DNA of 64,000 bases from Candidatus Arcticimaribacter sp. (GTDB taxonomy: Bacteria; Bacteroidota; Bacteroidia; Flavobacteriales; Flavobacteriaceae). Below are positions 1-10,398 of this stretch, piece after piece. Each line of letters opens with the position of its first letter. Positions within the stretch are counted from its first letter, which is position 1. The stretch covers positions 1-64,000 of the forward strand of contig PAOB01000034.1 of assembly GCA_002708445.1 (NCBI GenBank), in the 5' to 3' direction. The notes under the pieces were generated by a model that worked only from the letters and a program-made list of their open reading frames with translations, searched no databases and was not told the origin of the DNA. A program made the position numbers and the translations under genes.

Positions 1-169
1 CTCCTGCATCATAAGTCCCATTAGCATCTGGTGTTACAAAACCTCCTTCTGAAGTAGTAACGGTTAATGTATATTGAGCAGGAGCTTGTTCTTCTGGAAC
101 TGAAGCGTCCTTTGAACAAGCTAAAAGCAGAAAAAGAATGAATATGGAAGTTTTACTCAATTTAAACAT
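1..169 (-). CDS. Small InlB-repeat-like lipoprotein, truncated by window edge
   Basis: Only the first 56 codons are inside the window; the 3' part lies beyond position 1. The ATG is at 167-169. The N-terminus is a lipoprotein signal (hydrophobic ILFLLL followed by ACSKD, lipobox Cys near residue 18), then a linker rich in Glu, Ala and Pro and the start of a YTLTVTTSEGG segment. This closely matches the complete paralogue at 3389-3733 (YTLTVMASEGG), so the missing part is probably one divergent InlB B-repeat-like module. Likely anchored in a membrane facing the periplasm or the cell surface. Function unknown; the family assignment is by similarity to the paralogue. Confidence 0.75.
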   Translation of the reverse strand, partial: MFKLSKTSIFILFLLLACSKDASVPEEQAPAQYTLTVTTSEGGFVTPDANGTYDAG

Positions 170-407
170 CAGTTTGCACCTCCGTAAAAATAAGAAAATT
201 TAATAAAGATTCAAATCCTGTAATTCATATCAAAACCACAACACTGTGGGAACTTAATTTTTCCATCAAATTTTGATCATTTTATATTTGAACATTTGTA
301 ATATCATTCAAAACTAAAGCACCATCTATTAATGTTAGCGTGAGATGTATTTTCAGCCATCCCACACTCTTTACATTCATAACTGATTTATCTTACTTTA
401 TTGATAT

Positions 408-917
408 TTAAATTATGTCCTGAGCAAGATCAAGATTTACCCGAGATCTTAGTACGTTCATCCTATTTTTCATGTAATCTAATTGTTGATTGTTACCATG
501 CTCTTTGATGAGATAAACAAACCTTTTAAAAAGTCCATGAATAAACTTAGAATCACCATAAAATGGATTTAATTGATTAAGGAAGCTACTTATAAAATTT
601 TTCCAACCTAAACTTGATATTTCTTTGTCTGTCAAGATCTTTACGAATCTATCATCAAATATTTTTGTATTTCTTGAGAGGGTAAAATGACTTTCTGACA
701 ATAAATGGTCGATTAAGTAATTCATAACCAGATTAATAATCACAGAATTGAGATTTTCTTTAGTAGAAAAAAAATAAACTCCTGAAGTTGTGTTAAATAC
801 AAACAACTTTTCGTTTACTTTTTCACCAATTAATTTTGATAGATATTTAGATTGATTTCTATTTAAAATTAAACCACTTCTCAGTTTATTAGGAAGTAAC
901 GCACATACACATATCAT
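408..917 (-). CDS. Hypothetical protein, 169 aa
   Basis: Open frame of 169 codons starting 10 bp downstream of the katG stop, on the same strand. I do not recognise the family. The product is basic, rich in Leu, Asn and Lys, with no convincing signal peptide, membrane segment or repeat. The proximity to katG would fit cotranscription, but the region is very AT-rich and codon use is weak, so this could also be a decayed gene. The ATG at 915-917 is the only obvious start. Nothing in the sequence suggests a catalytic motif. Confidence 0.45.
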   Translation of the reverse strand: MICVCALLPNKLRSGLILNRNQSKYLSKLIGEKVNEKLFVFNTTSGVYFFSTKENLNSVIINLVMNYLIDHLLSESHFTLSRNTKIFDDRFVKILTDKEISSLGWKNFISSFLNQLNPFYGDSKFIHGLFKRFVYLIKEHGNNQQLDYMKNRMNVLRSRVNLDLAQDII

Positions 918-927
918 TGAAGGAAGA

Positions 928-3114
<2,187 letters not shown>

Positions 3115-3118
3115 TCAA

Positions 3119-3156
3119 TTATAATTATGCAACAATAAATTCAGCTTATAATTATG
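3119..3156. promoter_or_regulatory. Direct TTATAATTATG repeats upstream of katG (possible PerR/Fur-type sites)
   Basis: TTATAATTATG occurs at 3119-3129 and again at 3146-3156, 27 bp apart start to start, 68-105 bp upstream of the katG start. The left half equals the half site of the PerR consensus (TTATAAT-N-ATTATAA), a peroxide-sensing repressor known to control catalases in other bacteria. The right halves fit poorly. In DNA this AT-rich, chance matches are likely, so this is only a candidate. Confidence 0.3.
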
Positions 3157-3220
3157 GTATTCTTAAATTTTAATAAAGGCTTTTCGATTTTCATCAAACT
3201 CGGAGCTTTTGTCTCGATGT

Positions 3221-3341
3221 CTCCCTGGGGATTGGATGTGTAGCTTTCAAGAGTTCCATTAGTCATCAAAAGGGTTAAATGTTCGTTCTAATAGTAATAC
3301 TAAAAACGATACACCCCTAGATTCTTTGATTCCCTTATGTG
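3221..3341. repeat. Diverged direct repeat, copy A
   Basis: Noncoding stretch between katG and the 3389-3733 lipoprotein that aligns in the same orientation with 3844-3931. Shared blocks are CCTGgGG, then TTTCAAGA...CCATTA...AAAAG (3245-3272 against 3864-3890), then ATTC..TTTGATT followed by ATG. Identity is partial with small gaps. It may record an old segmental duplication linked to the paralogous small lipoproteins here. Eye alignment only. Confidence 0.35.
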
Positions 3342-3388
3342 AGTTTATTAAACAATACAATCCTAATAATAATTTAGATAGAAAAATC

Positions 3389-3733
3389 TTACTCTGCCTT
3401 ACTTTGAAAAAAAGCTAGAACATCTCTGTTCGAATACAAGGTTACGGCAGTACGACAGTAACGTGCAAAGGCGCATCCACTATTATCAAAATCACTCCCT
3501 GACCATCTGGCAAACTCAAATCCATTGTCTGGAGTTGCTGAAATTGTTATTGTAGTTCCTTCATCATAAGTTCCAGTAGCTTCCGGTGATACTGACCCCC
3601 CTTCTGAAGCCATAACAGTCAAGGTGTATTGAGTAGGTGCAGAGGTTTCTTGAACCTCAGTATCCTTTGAACAAGAGTTCATCAATAGAAACAAAAATGA
3701 AATGAATACAGTACCTCTTTGAAAGTAATTCAC
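3389..3733 (-). CDS. Small lipoprotein with divergent InlB B-repeat-like domain
   Basis: 114 aa. Residues 8-18 are hydrophobic and are followed by a lipobox with Cys21 (MNSCSKD), so the protein is probably lipidated. After a short linker, residues about 36-112 form one module with the pattern YTLTV..EGG.V.P..G.YDEGT.ITI.A.P..GFEF.RWSG, which is typical of divergent InlB B-repeat domains found in surface proteins of Bacteroidota. Two cysteines (CAFARYC) may form a disulfide. It is a full-length paralogue of the truncated gene at the left edge. The role is unknown; surface display or adhesion is an inference from the domain family. Confidence 0.8.
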   Translation of the reverse strand: MNYFQRGTVFISFLFLLMNSCSKDTEVQETSAPTQYTLTVMASEGGSVSPEATGTYDEGTTITISATPDNGFEFARWSGSDFDNSGCAFARYCRTAVTLYSNRDVLAFFQSKAE

Positions 3734-4163
3734 ATGATTAATTATCTAATCAAAAAAAATTTAATTAAGTAACTTTTAATTGATAACTAAAGGTAGATCT
3801 GAGTTTTTATCTGCTTCTTACTTCAATTGTTATTTTATTCGAACTTCCTGTGGGTTATACATATTTCAAGATACCATTATTCAGTAAAAGTATGTTGACA
3901 TATTCATTTAAAACCATTCCTTTTGATTTTTAATGAATCAAGGAATCTCAAAATTCACCATATGAAAATGAGTTTTAATAAGCTAAGCGAATCAGAACTT
4001 GATCACAAAGAGACATGTTCATTACTCATGCTTTTTTCAAAAAGGTAAAGTGTAATAAATATTAGGTTCAATACAAGATTGTTAACAGGAGTTGACTTAC
4101 TATTTGATAGTTCATTCAATAAATTTCTATCAGGATAAAAAGCTAAATGTCTAGAATTACATT
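3734..4163. other. 430-bp intergenic gap with repeat copy B
   Basis: No coding sequence is supportable. It contains copy B of the diverged direct repeat (3844-3931, partner of 3221-3341) and a bulged inverted repeat, ATTCCTT..GATT against AATCAAGGAAT, at about 3916-3946. The stretch next to 3733 would hold the promoter of the lipoprotein gene, but no clear TAnnTTTG box is obvious on the minus strand. Confidence 0.4.
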
Positions 4164-4664
4164 TTAATTCCCTAGTCTTTTAAACGATGTGTACTCGGTA
4201 GTAATGTTTCTTCTAGTTTTAGATAACCTGTAACTTATCCATTTTCTGTAACCAACCATTACAGGTTGACCATCTTTTATTGCTGGCTTGAATCTCTGTA
4301 AATTCTTGATTATGAACTTTGCATTAAAGCGCATATCCAATGTCCCACCAACTGCTCTAATATTTTGAACAAATCCATATTCGTTTATGTTGAAGCTAAC
4401 TTCCACAACACCTTGTCTGCCAGCTTCTTGATCTCCTAAAGGGTATCTAAAAAAATTTCTTATGTGACGATTAAAATTAATGTCAAAACAAGTTCTTAGT
4501 GCTTGTCTTGAAGATTTATCTGAACAAGCTATGAAAGCTGGAACTGAATCAAAATCAAACTCGTTGTCAAAAGAAGTTTGAGCATGAAGTTTGGCAATAA
4601 AAAGAAAAAGAATCAGAAGTGTTATTTTTTTCAATACACATGATTTATTTCTTACAATATACAA
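4164..4664 (-). CDS. Secreted TonB C-terminal domain protein
   Basis: 166 aa. It has a short basic N-terminus, a hydrophobic signal sequence (residues about 14-25) ending in AKLHAQ, and then a mature domain resembling the TonB C-terminal fold: PLGDQEAGRQGVVEVSFNIN, a GFVQNIRAVGG strand, then LQRFKPAIKDGQPVMVGY. In Bacteroidota such stand-alone periplasmic TonB-C proteins are common and lack the membrane anchor plus Pro-rich linker of true TonB. The role is unknown; interaction with an outer-membrane receptor is possible. A TTG at 4632-4634 is an alternative start that would leave a more standard signal peptide. No operon partner: it diverges from the nuclease gene. Confidence 0.75.
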   Translation of the reverse strand: MYIVRNKSCVLKKITLLILFLFIAKLHAQTSFDNEFDFDSVPAFIACSDKSSRQALRTCFDINFNRHIRNFFRYPLGDQEAGRQGVVEVSFNINEYGFVQNIRAVGGTLDMRFNAKFIIKNLQRFKPAIKDGQPVMVGYRKWISYRLSKTRRNITTEYTSFKRLGN

Positions 4665-4780
4665 AATTGAATTCTACTTGAGATCAATTTCCTTTATTTA
4701 AAACCCTAATTAAATGCATTGACATTTTTCGGTATTAAATCGACCAAAGATTTTTAATGGAGTTTTGCGTATTTTATTTT

Positions 4781-4788
4781 TAAATTTG
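4781..4788 (+). promoter_or_regulatory. -7 box TAAATTTG of the nuclease gene
   Basis: Perfect match to the Bacteroidota -7 motif TAnnTTTG, ending only 4 bp before the GTG start at 4793. Transcription would begin at or next to the start codon, implying a leaderless message. No well-spaced -33 TTTG is evident. Confidence 0.45.
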
Positions 4789-4792
4789 ATTT

Positions 4793-5509
4793 GTGAAAAA
4801 TCTAATTATTTTTATGGTTTTTGTTCCCTCCATTTCTTTGGCACAAATTAAATTCTTGCCAAAATCACAGGGAGAAATTGTAAAACATGCTTATTATTCC
4901 CTATCCTATCTAGAAGAACATGAACAAGCAGAATGGGTGCATTACAAACTTAATATTGAAATGTTAAAAGGGAAAACACCAAGAAAAAATAGTTTTAAAT
5001 CAGATAAATTAGTTTCAACAAAATCTGCAGCACTTTATGACTACAAAAATTCAGACTATGACAGAGGACATCTTGTACCTGCTGGGGATATGAAGCTGTC
5101 AAAAGTGTCAATGAGTGAGTCATTCTGCATGTCAAATATGTCTCCTCAAAAAGCATCATTTAACAGAGGTATTTGGAACACTCTTGAAAATCAAGTCAGA
5201 TTAAGGGCTAAAAAATCAGAATTGTACATTTCTACTGGTGGGGTTTTAAATTCAAAAAAACTGAAAAGAATAGGGAGCAACAAAGTGTCTGTGCCTGATC
5301 AGTTTTACAAAATAATTTATGATGCTAAAAATCAAAAGATGTTTGCTTATTTAATGCCAAACAGAAAACTTGAGTTTCTTGAAAAGTATGTTGTAACAGT
5401 TGATTTAATAGAAGCATTGACTGGGATTGATTTTTATCATCAATTAGATGATGACTTGGAAAACAAGCTTGAATCTACAAAAAACAATTTATCTTCTAAA
5501 CTAAATTAG
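4793..5509 (+). CDS. Secreted DNA/RNA non-specific endonuclease (NUC1 family)
   Basis: 238 aa, GTG start. A signal peptide (residues 1-17, ISLAQ cleavage) indicates export. The core shows the betabetaalpha-Me nuclease signature DYDRGHLVPAGDM with the general-base His, and further on NMSPQKASFNRGIWNTLE, which supplies the metal-binding Asn. This is the Serratia nuclease / NUC1 fold, which cleaves DNA and RNA with Mg2+. Length is usual for the family. Likely role: extracellular or periplasmic nucleic-acid degradation for nutrient recovery. The last 25 residues, rich in Leu, Asp, Asn and Lys, look disordered. Confidence 0.93.
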   Translation: MKNLIIFMVFVPSISLAQIKFLPKSQGEIVKHAYYSLSYLEEHEQAEWVHYKLNIEMLKGKTPRKNSFKSDKLVSTKSAALYDYKNSDYDRGHLVPAGDMKLSKVSMSESFCMSNMSPQKASFNRGIWNTLENQVRLRAKKSELYISTGGVLNSKKLKRIGSNKVSVPDQFYKIIYDAKNQKMFAYLMPNRKLEFLEKYVVTVDLIEALTGIDFYHQLDDDLENKLESTKNNLSSKLN

Positions 5510-5609
5510 AGGGTTGTACAATATATAAAATACAGGGAAGAGACGAAGAAAAAATTTTTAAGGTTAGTTTTTTTGTCATTTATCTCTTCCATAGAAAATA
5601 TCTAATCAA

Positions 5610-6303
5610 ATGGATGAATTTAATTAAGATGCAGCGAGTCATTACAAAGCTTATCGCCCTCCTATTCACGATGACATTTTGAATAAATATTTGGGATCTA
5701 GAAGCTTTGATCTTGCTCTGGATGTGGGTTGTGGAGTGGGTAATTCAAGTGTTGCACTAACAGCATTTAGCAATAAGGTAATTGGCATTGATAACAGTGA
5801 GCATACGCTTCAAAACGCAATCAGCAAGGATCAAGTAAGCTATTTTTCAGAATCCTTGCGTCTAGATTTTACCTATAATTTATTGTCTTTTTTTGGTTCT
5901 TTATCTTATTTGAATCAAGCCTCAATCGAGCAATACACGAATCGTTTAGACCCAGAAGGAACCATCATTTGTTGTGACTTTAAAGTACTCTACCAACCCA
6001 TTTTGGATTGTTTCAAATTAAAGCAAAACAACACAACTTTCAATCATCAAAAGAACCTTTTTTGAGTACCAGATCGATAGGATCGAATTGGTTGAGGAAG
6101 TGAGTTTTAATACAAGTTTACTTCTAACAGCAATCAACTCGCTCATTTACTTTTATCGGAGGTTGGTGTTACTAATCAAATCACACATATTTTGGATTCA
6201 AAAGACCCCATAATTCTTTAGTAGAGAGGTTGCTAGTCATTTCTCCGCCGGACGATTTTGTGCTGACTGTCGAATGTTATTACAGCCTTTATCAAAAAAT
6301 TTG
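5610..6303 (+). pseudogene. Decayed class I SAM-dependent methyltransferase
   Basis: The frame opens with ATG at 5610 (MDEFN), hits TAA at 5625-5627, and continues in the same frame with DAASHYKAYRPPIHDDIL and the SAM-binding motif I LALDVGCGVGNSSVAL, then a VIGIDNS acidic strand. After about 6065 the frame is lost, but fragments in other frames continue to look like protein (NQLAHLLLSEVGVTNQITHIL near 6125-6195, VISPPDDFVLTVECYYSLYQ near 6236-6300). So there is one early nonsense codon and at least two frameshifts or stops downstream. An internal ATG/TTG start could express residues of motif I only. Substrate of the ancestral enzyme is unknown. Confidence 0.8.
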
Positions 6304-6352
6304 ATCAATAATTATAACAACACAAATCATTTTTTTGATTTGAAGTTAGAAT

Positions 6353-7042
6353 TTAGAACGAAATTCCAAACCCAAAATTTCCAACCAAAACTCCACCTGG
6401 ACTGACTCCTGGAATGGGTGGGAATTCCTCTGTCTCTGTTCCATTATCTGTTTGTGTTACACCGTTTGAATCTTCGTAAGTAAAAGTCCCCTCAACCTCT
6501 AAAGTGTCAGGAATAGACCCAATACCATAACCCAATTCTAAACGGAAATAGACTTTTCCTCCAGTTTTTATTCCCAGTTTGAGGTTTGTTGTTTTGACAT
6601 TGTATGAAATTTTCCCTTCTCCACTACCTTGGTTTCCATTTTCTTCAAAAGTTACATCTTTAAAAACAATATCCGTATTCAAAGCTCCAAAACCAATTCC
6701 AAAATACACTCCCATACCTTGATCTCCAAAATAAAAATTAGACCCAAATTCAGAGTATTTGAGATCAATGTCGGTTTCATCGCTATTAACTGGAAAGAAA
6801 CTGTAGTCAAAAAAGGGAGCTACTCTATTCCCCAAGATGGGAGTAATACCCTCCATGGATATTCCTGCAATGTTGGGAATACCGAGTTTGATTCCCAATG
6901 AAACTCTTTTTACTTTGTAGGCTTCAAGAGAATCAAGATTTTGAATTTGATCGTACGTTTCATCAAAAACTTCAGTTTCCAATTCTTGACCGTAGACTTG
7001 ACTTACAAAAAGGCATAATGTAAATAGGATCAGCTGTTTCAT
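6353..7042 (-). CDS. Predicted outer-membrane beta-barrel protein
   Basis: 229 aa. Signal peptide MKQLILFTLCLFVSQVYG followed by QELE. The mature part has alternating hydrophobic strands rich in Gly, Phe and Tyr (LGIKLGIPNIAGISMEGI, MGVYFGIGFGALNTDI, LKLGIKTGGKVYFRLELGYGIG) and ends in VGNFGFGISF with a C-terminal Phe, as expected for BAM substrates. No enzymatic motif. Probably a small barrel of about eight strands. The gene directly downstream of the M28 peptidase on the same strand (23 bp gap) may be cotranscribed with it. Function not recognised. Confidence 0.75.
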   Translation of the reverse strand: MKQLILFTLCLFVSQVYGQELETEVFDETYDQIQNLDSLEAYKVKRVSLGIKLGIPNIAGISMEGITPILGNRVAPFFDYSFFPVNSDETDIDLKYSEFGSNFYFGDQGMGVYFGIGFGALNTDIVFKDVTFEENGNQGSGEGKISYNVKTTNLKLGIKTGGKVYFRLELGYGIGSIPDTLEVEGTFTYEDSNGVTQTDNGTETEEFPPIPGVSPGGVLVGNFGFGISF

Positions 7043-7065
7043 AAAAGTTGTATTGAGTTTAAAAG

Positions 7066-8058
7066 CTATTTATTGATCAATTGAATGCGGTTTTTTCTGT
7101 TTGCCAATTCCCATGCAGTTGCAAAAATTAACTGGGTTCTAGTTTTCATCAAATCAAATTCAATTTTTTCAACTGTATCTGTGGGCTTATGATAATCCGC
7201 ATGGGTACCGTTGAAATAAAAAATTACAGGGATGTTGTTTTTACCAAAGTTGTAATGATCGCTTCTAAAATAGAATCGATTAGGATCATCATGTGCATTG
7301 TAGGTGTAGTCCAGTTCAATATTCACAGTAGCCTTGTTAACTTCCTCAGATAATTCATGCAATTCAGTACTTAAGCGATCTGAACCAATCAGATAAATGT
7401 AATCAGGGTTACTGCTTTCTCTTTTTGGATCGGTTCTCCCAACCATATCAATGTTGAGGTTAGCAATTGTATTAGCTAGGGGATAAAGGGGATTGTCAGT
7501 GTAGTATTTGGATCCCAATAATCCTTTTTCCTCTCCAGTGACATGTAAGAAAACGATCGATCTCTTAGGACCTTTTCCATCTTCAACAGCTTTTTGAAAC
7601 GCTTCAGCGATTTCGAGCATGGATACGGTACCCGATCCATCGTCATCTGCACCGTTATTGATTTCACCATCGTGAATTCCTATGTGATCTAAATGTGAAG
7701 AAATGACAATATATTCATCGGGTTTTTCTGCACCTTCAATAATGGCAACTACATTTTCAGTGGCTACTTCCTTTTTGTTGATGGTTAAAAACATTTTTTG
7801 AAAATAATCTTCAGTTCCCTTAGCAGCTTTGATGCCTCTACTTTTGTAAAATTCTCTCAAGAAATCAACAGCTCTTTTTTGACCAAGAGCTCCCGTTTCT
7901 CTACCCTGGAAATAATCCGAAGCATACACGTACAACAATTGTCGTAAATCCTCAGATTCAATGGTCGAAAAATAGGTTTCAGAATCAGTTTTTTGAGCAT
8001 AGAATAGGTTCGCTGTGAGAAGGAATACACAGAATAAAAGTGTTTTTATGGTTTTCAT
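7066..8058 (-). CDS. Secreted M28-family zinc aminopeptidase
   Basis: 330 aa from the ATG at 8056-8058; a signal peptide (residues 1-21) ends at FYAQ. Metal and catalytic residues of peptidase family M28 are visible: H122 and D124 (SHLDHIG), bridging Asp in NNGADDDGSG (138-140), catalytic Glu pair E176-E177 (TGEEKGLLGS), D204 (NIDMVGR) and H268 (FRSDHYNF). Such di-zinc exopeptidases release N-terminal residues from peptides in the periplasm or outside the cell. The start codon overlaps the stop of the DUF3050 gene by ATGA, implying translational coupling. The longer upstream frame would destroy the signal peptide. Confidence 0.92.
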   Translation of the reverse strand: MKTIKTLLFCVFLLTANLFYAQKTDSETYFSTIESEDLRQLLYVYASDYFQGRETGALGQKRAVDFLREFYKSRGIKAAKGTEDYFQKMFLTINKKEVATENVVAIIEGAEKPDEYIVISSHLDHIGIHDGEINNGADDDGSGTVSMLEIAEAFQKAVEDGKGPKRSIVFLHVTGEEKGLLGSKYYTDNPLYPLANTIANLNIDMVGRTDPKRESSNPDYIYLIGSDRLSTELHELSEEVNKATVNIELDYTYNAHDDPNRFYFRSDHYNFGKNNIPVIFYFNGTHADYHKPTDTVEKIEFDLMKTRTQLIFATAWELANRKNRIQLINK

Positions 8059-8828
8059 TTGGTTATTGGTTTTAAAATTAAATTTGCAATCCCATCCCAC
8101 AGGGCAATTCTATGAGAGAGTGCAGTTTTTGAAGCCTCTAAAGCTTCGTTCCATTTATCTTGATCCTCTCCACACAAATCTTGAATCATTTTCAATGCCA
8201 TGGGACCATGTTCTCCAGAATCCACTTCAATATGGCGCTCAAAATAATAAATCAAATGACTCAGATTAGCATCCGATTCTTTATTTATGTTTTTTACTAC
8301 TTCGATGAACATGTCTGGAATCAAGTCTTCTCTACCAAAAGTAAAAACAGCAGCTATGACATGGGTTTTGTTGCTACCTATGACTTCGAATGTAAATTTT
8401 AAAAATTCTTTTATAAAATGAGGAAGTTCAGTGCTTTCAATCTGATCGATTATGGATTTTGATGACTCCAGATTTTTTATGAATTGATTTATCTCAGAGG
8501 TAGAGGCACCAACTTGATCCATGGCTTGAAGATACATTTCAAAATGACTCATTGGTAAACCATCTTTGTTTACATCGGTTTCTTCACCCCAAACAATTTC
8601 ATTTATCAATCTTCCAGCTGAGGGAGAGCTTGAGGGTACCCATGGAAGCTTTGTTGATGTAAGATCTAGCTGGAGTTTTTTTACTAAGGACATAAAATCC
8701 CATACAGCAAAAACATGGTGTTCCATAAACACTTGAAGATCCTCTTTTTGTTCCATCATTTTGTACAATGGATGGTAAATGAGTTGGTTTTTTAGTGAAT
8801 CAATTTCATTTTCAATTTGATCAATCAT
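8055..8828 (-). CDS. DUF3050 protein, haem-oxygenase-like fold candidate
   Basis: 257 aa, cytosolic, mostly alpha-helical. It matches the DUF3050 pattern: EHHVFAVWDFMSLVKKLQ (36-53), P.SSPSAGRLINEIVWGEETD (66-85), and ERHIEVDSGEHGPMA (197-211). The family is placed in the haem-oxygenase/TenA-like helical fold. The acidic residues and histidines in these helices (E36, E97, E176, H199, D203, H207) resemble ligands of haem-oxygenase-like diiron oxidases, but I cannot confirm the ligand set. Stop and downstream M28 start overlap as ATGA. Substrate unknown. Confidence 0.82.
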   Translation of the reverse strand: MIDQIENEIDSLKNQLIYHPLYKMMEQKEDLQVFMEHHVFAVWDFMSLVKKLQLDLTSTKLPWVPSSSPSAGRLINEIVWGEETDVNKDGLPMSHFEMYLQAMDQVGASTSEINQFIKNLESSKSIIDQIESTELPHFIKEFLKFTFEVIGSNKTHVIAAVFTFGREDLIPDMFIEVVKNINKESDANLSHLIYYFERHIEVDSGEHGPMALKMIQDLCGEDQDKWNEALEASKTALSHRIALWDGIANLILKPITK

Positions 8829-8840
8829 AATCTCTTTTAA

Positions 8841-8848
8841 TAATTTTG
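8841..8848 (+). promoter_or_regulatory. -7 box TAATTTTG upstream of the LysE exporter
   Basis: Matches TAnnTTTG on the plus strand in the divergent region between the DUF3050 and LysE genes, 58 bp before the ATG at 8906. On the opposite strand a weaker TATCTTTA is present for the DUF3050 gene. Confidence 0.4.
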
Positions 8849-8905
8849 TAAAGATACTCGTTATGCTTTTATTTGAGAAATTATTATTCCAAAGAAGATA
8901 AAGCT

Positions 8906-9505
8906 ATGGAAGTTCTACTGTCTTTTTTATTGGCATCCATCTTATTGACCTTAGCACCTGGACCTGATGTTCTTTTGGTTCTCAGTGAAAGTGTGATTCG
9001 AGGGTCAAAGGCGGGTCTTTTGCTCGCTTTTGGATTGGTTTGCGGTTTGGTGTTTCATACCTCGATTATCGTATTGGGATGGGGTCAGTTTTTGGGAGCA
9101 TATCCGCAGATAACACAAGGAGCCAAAATAGTGGGGTCAATTTATTTTATATACTTATCAATCCAAATCTTTAGAAATTTAGATCAAAAAAATCTTCCAA
9201 CAGAACCCAATTCTCATAAAAACTTCAAAAAGGGGTTGATAATGAATTTATTGAATCCTAAAGTAAGTTTGTTTTTTTGGTTATTTTTCCCGGGATTTCT
9301 TTTTAGTGAGGAATTATCTCTAGGAGTTCAATACACAATTTTAGGAGGTATTTTTATGTTGCAGGCAAGTATTGTGTTCTATTTAATTTCTGTAACTGCT
9401 TCAAAAATTTCACCCTTTATTTTGTCTCGTTCAAATTTTATGTATTGGGCTAATTTTGGTCAAGGGGTGCTCTTGATTTGTATTGCGATTTATTTCCTTG
9501 TTTAG
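8906..9505 (+). CDS. LysE/RhtB-family amino-acid exporter
   Basis: 199 aa inner-membrane protein with about six hydrophobic segments. The family hallmark LAPGPDVLLVLSESVIRGSKAG lies after the first helix (residues about 17-38), and the second conserved region NLLNPKVSLFFWLFFPGF is near the middle. Members of the LysE superfamily export amino acids or small metabolites using the proton gradient; the substrate cannot be read from sequence. Start chosen at 8906 because the family begins a few residues before the first helix; a TTG at 8873 would add 11 polar residues. Confidence 0.9.
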   Translation: MEVLLSFLLASILLTLAPGPDVLLVLSESVIRGSKAGLLLAFGLVCGLVFHTSIIVLGWGQFLGAYPQITQGAKIVGSIYFIYLSIQIFRNLDQKNLPTEPNSHKNFKKGLIMNLLNPKVSLFFWLFFPGFLFSEELSLGVQYTILGGIFMLQASIVFYLISVTASKISPFILSRSNFMYWANFGQGVLLICIAIYFLV

Positions 9506-9527
9506 ATAAATCAAATATCTTTAAACC

Positions 9528-10382
9528 ATGAAAAATCCTGTTCTTATCGAATGCCCTCGTGATGCCATGCAAGGCATGAAAAAATGGATCCCTACTCAAA
9601 AAAAAATAGGATACATACAATCATTACTTGAAGTAGGTTTTGATGTTTTGGATGTAGGAAGTTTTGTTTCCCCAAAAGCTATTCCTCAAATGAGGGACAC
9701 AGCAGAGGTGCTTCAAAGCATTGATCTTACTCATTCCAAAACTGAATTATTGGTTATTGTAGCCAATCTCAGAGGGTGTAAAGAAGCGGTTTTACACAAG
9801 AAAATCACTTACATTGGATTCCCTTTCTCAGTCTCAGAGAATTTTCAAATGAGAAATACACATAAAACTCAAAAAGAATCATTATTACTTTTAAACCAAC
9901 TTATCGAACTTTGTGAGAGTCACGGGAAAAAGCTAGTTGTTTATTTATCTATGGGCTTTGGAAATCCATATGGAGACCCCTGGTCAGTACCCATTGTCAT
10001 GAATTGGCTAGACCTACTCATTGACAAGGGAGTTCAATTCATTTCCCTTTCCGATACTGTTGGAAAAGCAAAAGTTGAAGACATATCCTCACTATTTGAA
10101 GCCTCAATTGCTCAATACCCAGAGATAGAAATAGGAGCTCATTTTCACGCTCAACCCCAAAACTCATTCATAAAAATCAAAGCAGCTTATGATTCAGGAT
10201 GCAATCGTTTTGATGGAGCAATCAAAGGATTTGGAGGCTGCCCCATGGCAGCGGATGATTTGACGGGAAACCTACCAACTGAAAAACTTATTTCATTTTT
10301 CAACCAGCAAAACACACCCCTTAAGATTGATCCTTTAAAATTTGAATACTCTTACAATAAATCACTTACTATTTTCACTTAA
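9528..10382 (+). CDS. Hydroxymethylglutaryl-CoA lyase
   Basis: 284 aa DRE-TIM metallolyase that splits HMG-CoA into acetoacetate and acetyl-CoA, the last step of leucine catabolism. The N-terminal strand carries IECPRDAMQG with the catalytic Arg-Asp, the barrel carries GAHFHAQPQNS with metal-binding His-x-His, and the flexible-loop cysteine is in GFGGCPMA. These separate HMG-CoA lyase from homocitrate and isopropylmalate synthases. It follows the LysE gene by 22 bp on the same strand and could share its transcript. No other leucine-degradation genes are in the window. Confidence 0.92.
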   Translation: MKNPVLIECPRDAMQGMKKWIPTQKKIGYIQSLLEVGFDVLDVGSFVSPKAIPQMRDTAEVLQSIDLTHSKTELLVIVANLRGCKEAVLHKKITYIGFPFSVSENFQMRNTHKTQKESLLLLNQLIELCESHGKKLVVYLSMGFGNPYGDPWSVPIVMNWLDLLIDKGVQFISLSDTVGKAKVEDISSLFEASIAQYPEIEIGAHFHAQPQNSFIKIKAAYDSGCNRFDGAIKGFGGCPMAADDLTGNLPTEKLISFFNQQNTPLKIDPLKFEYSYNKSLTIFT

Positions 10383-10398
10383 AGTTAGCCTAACAAAA

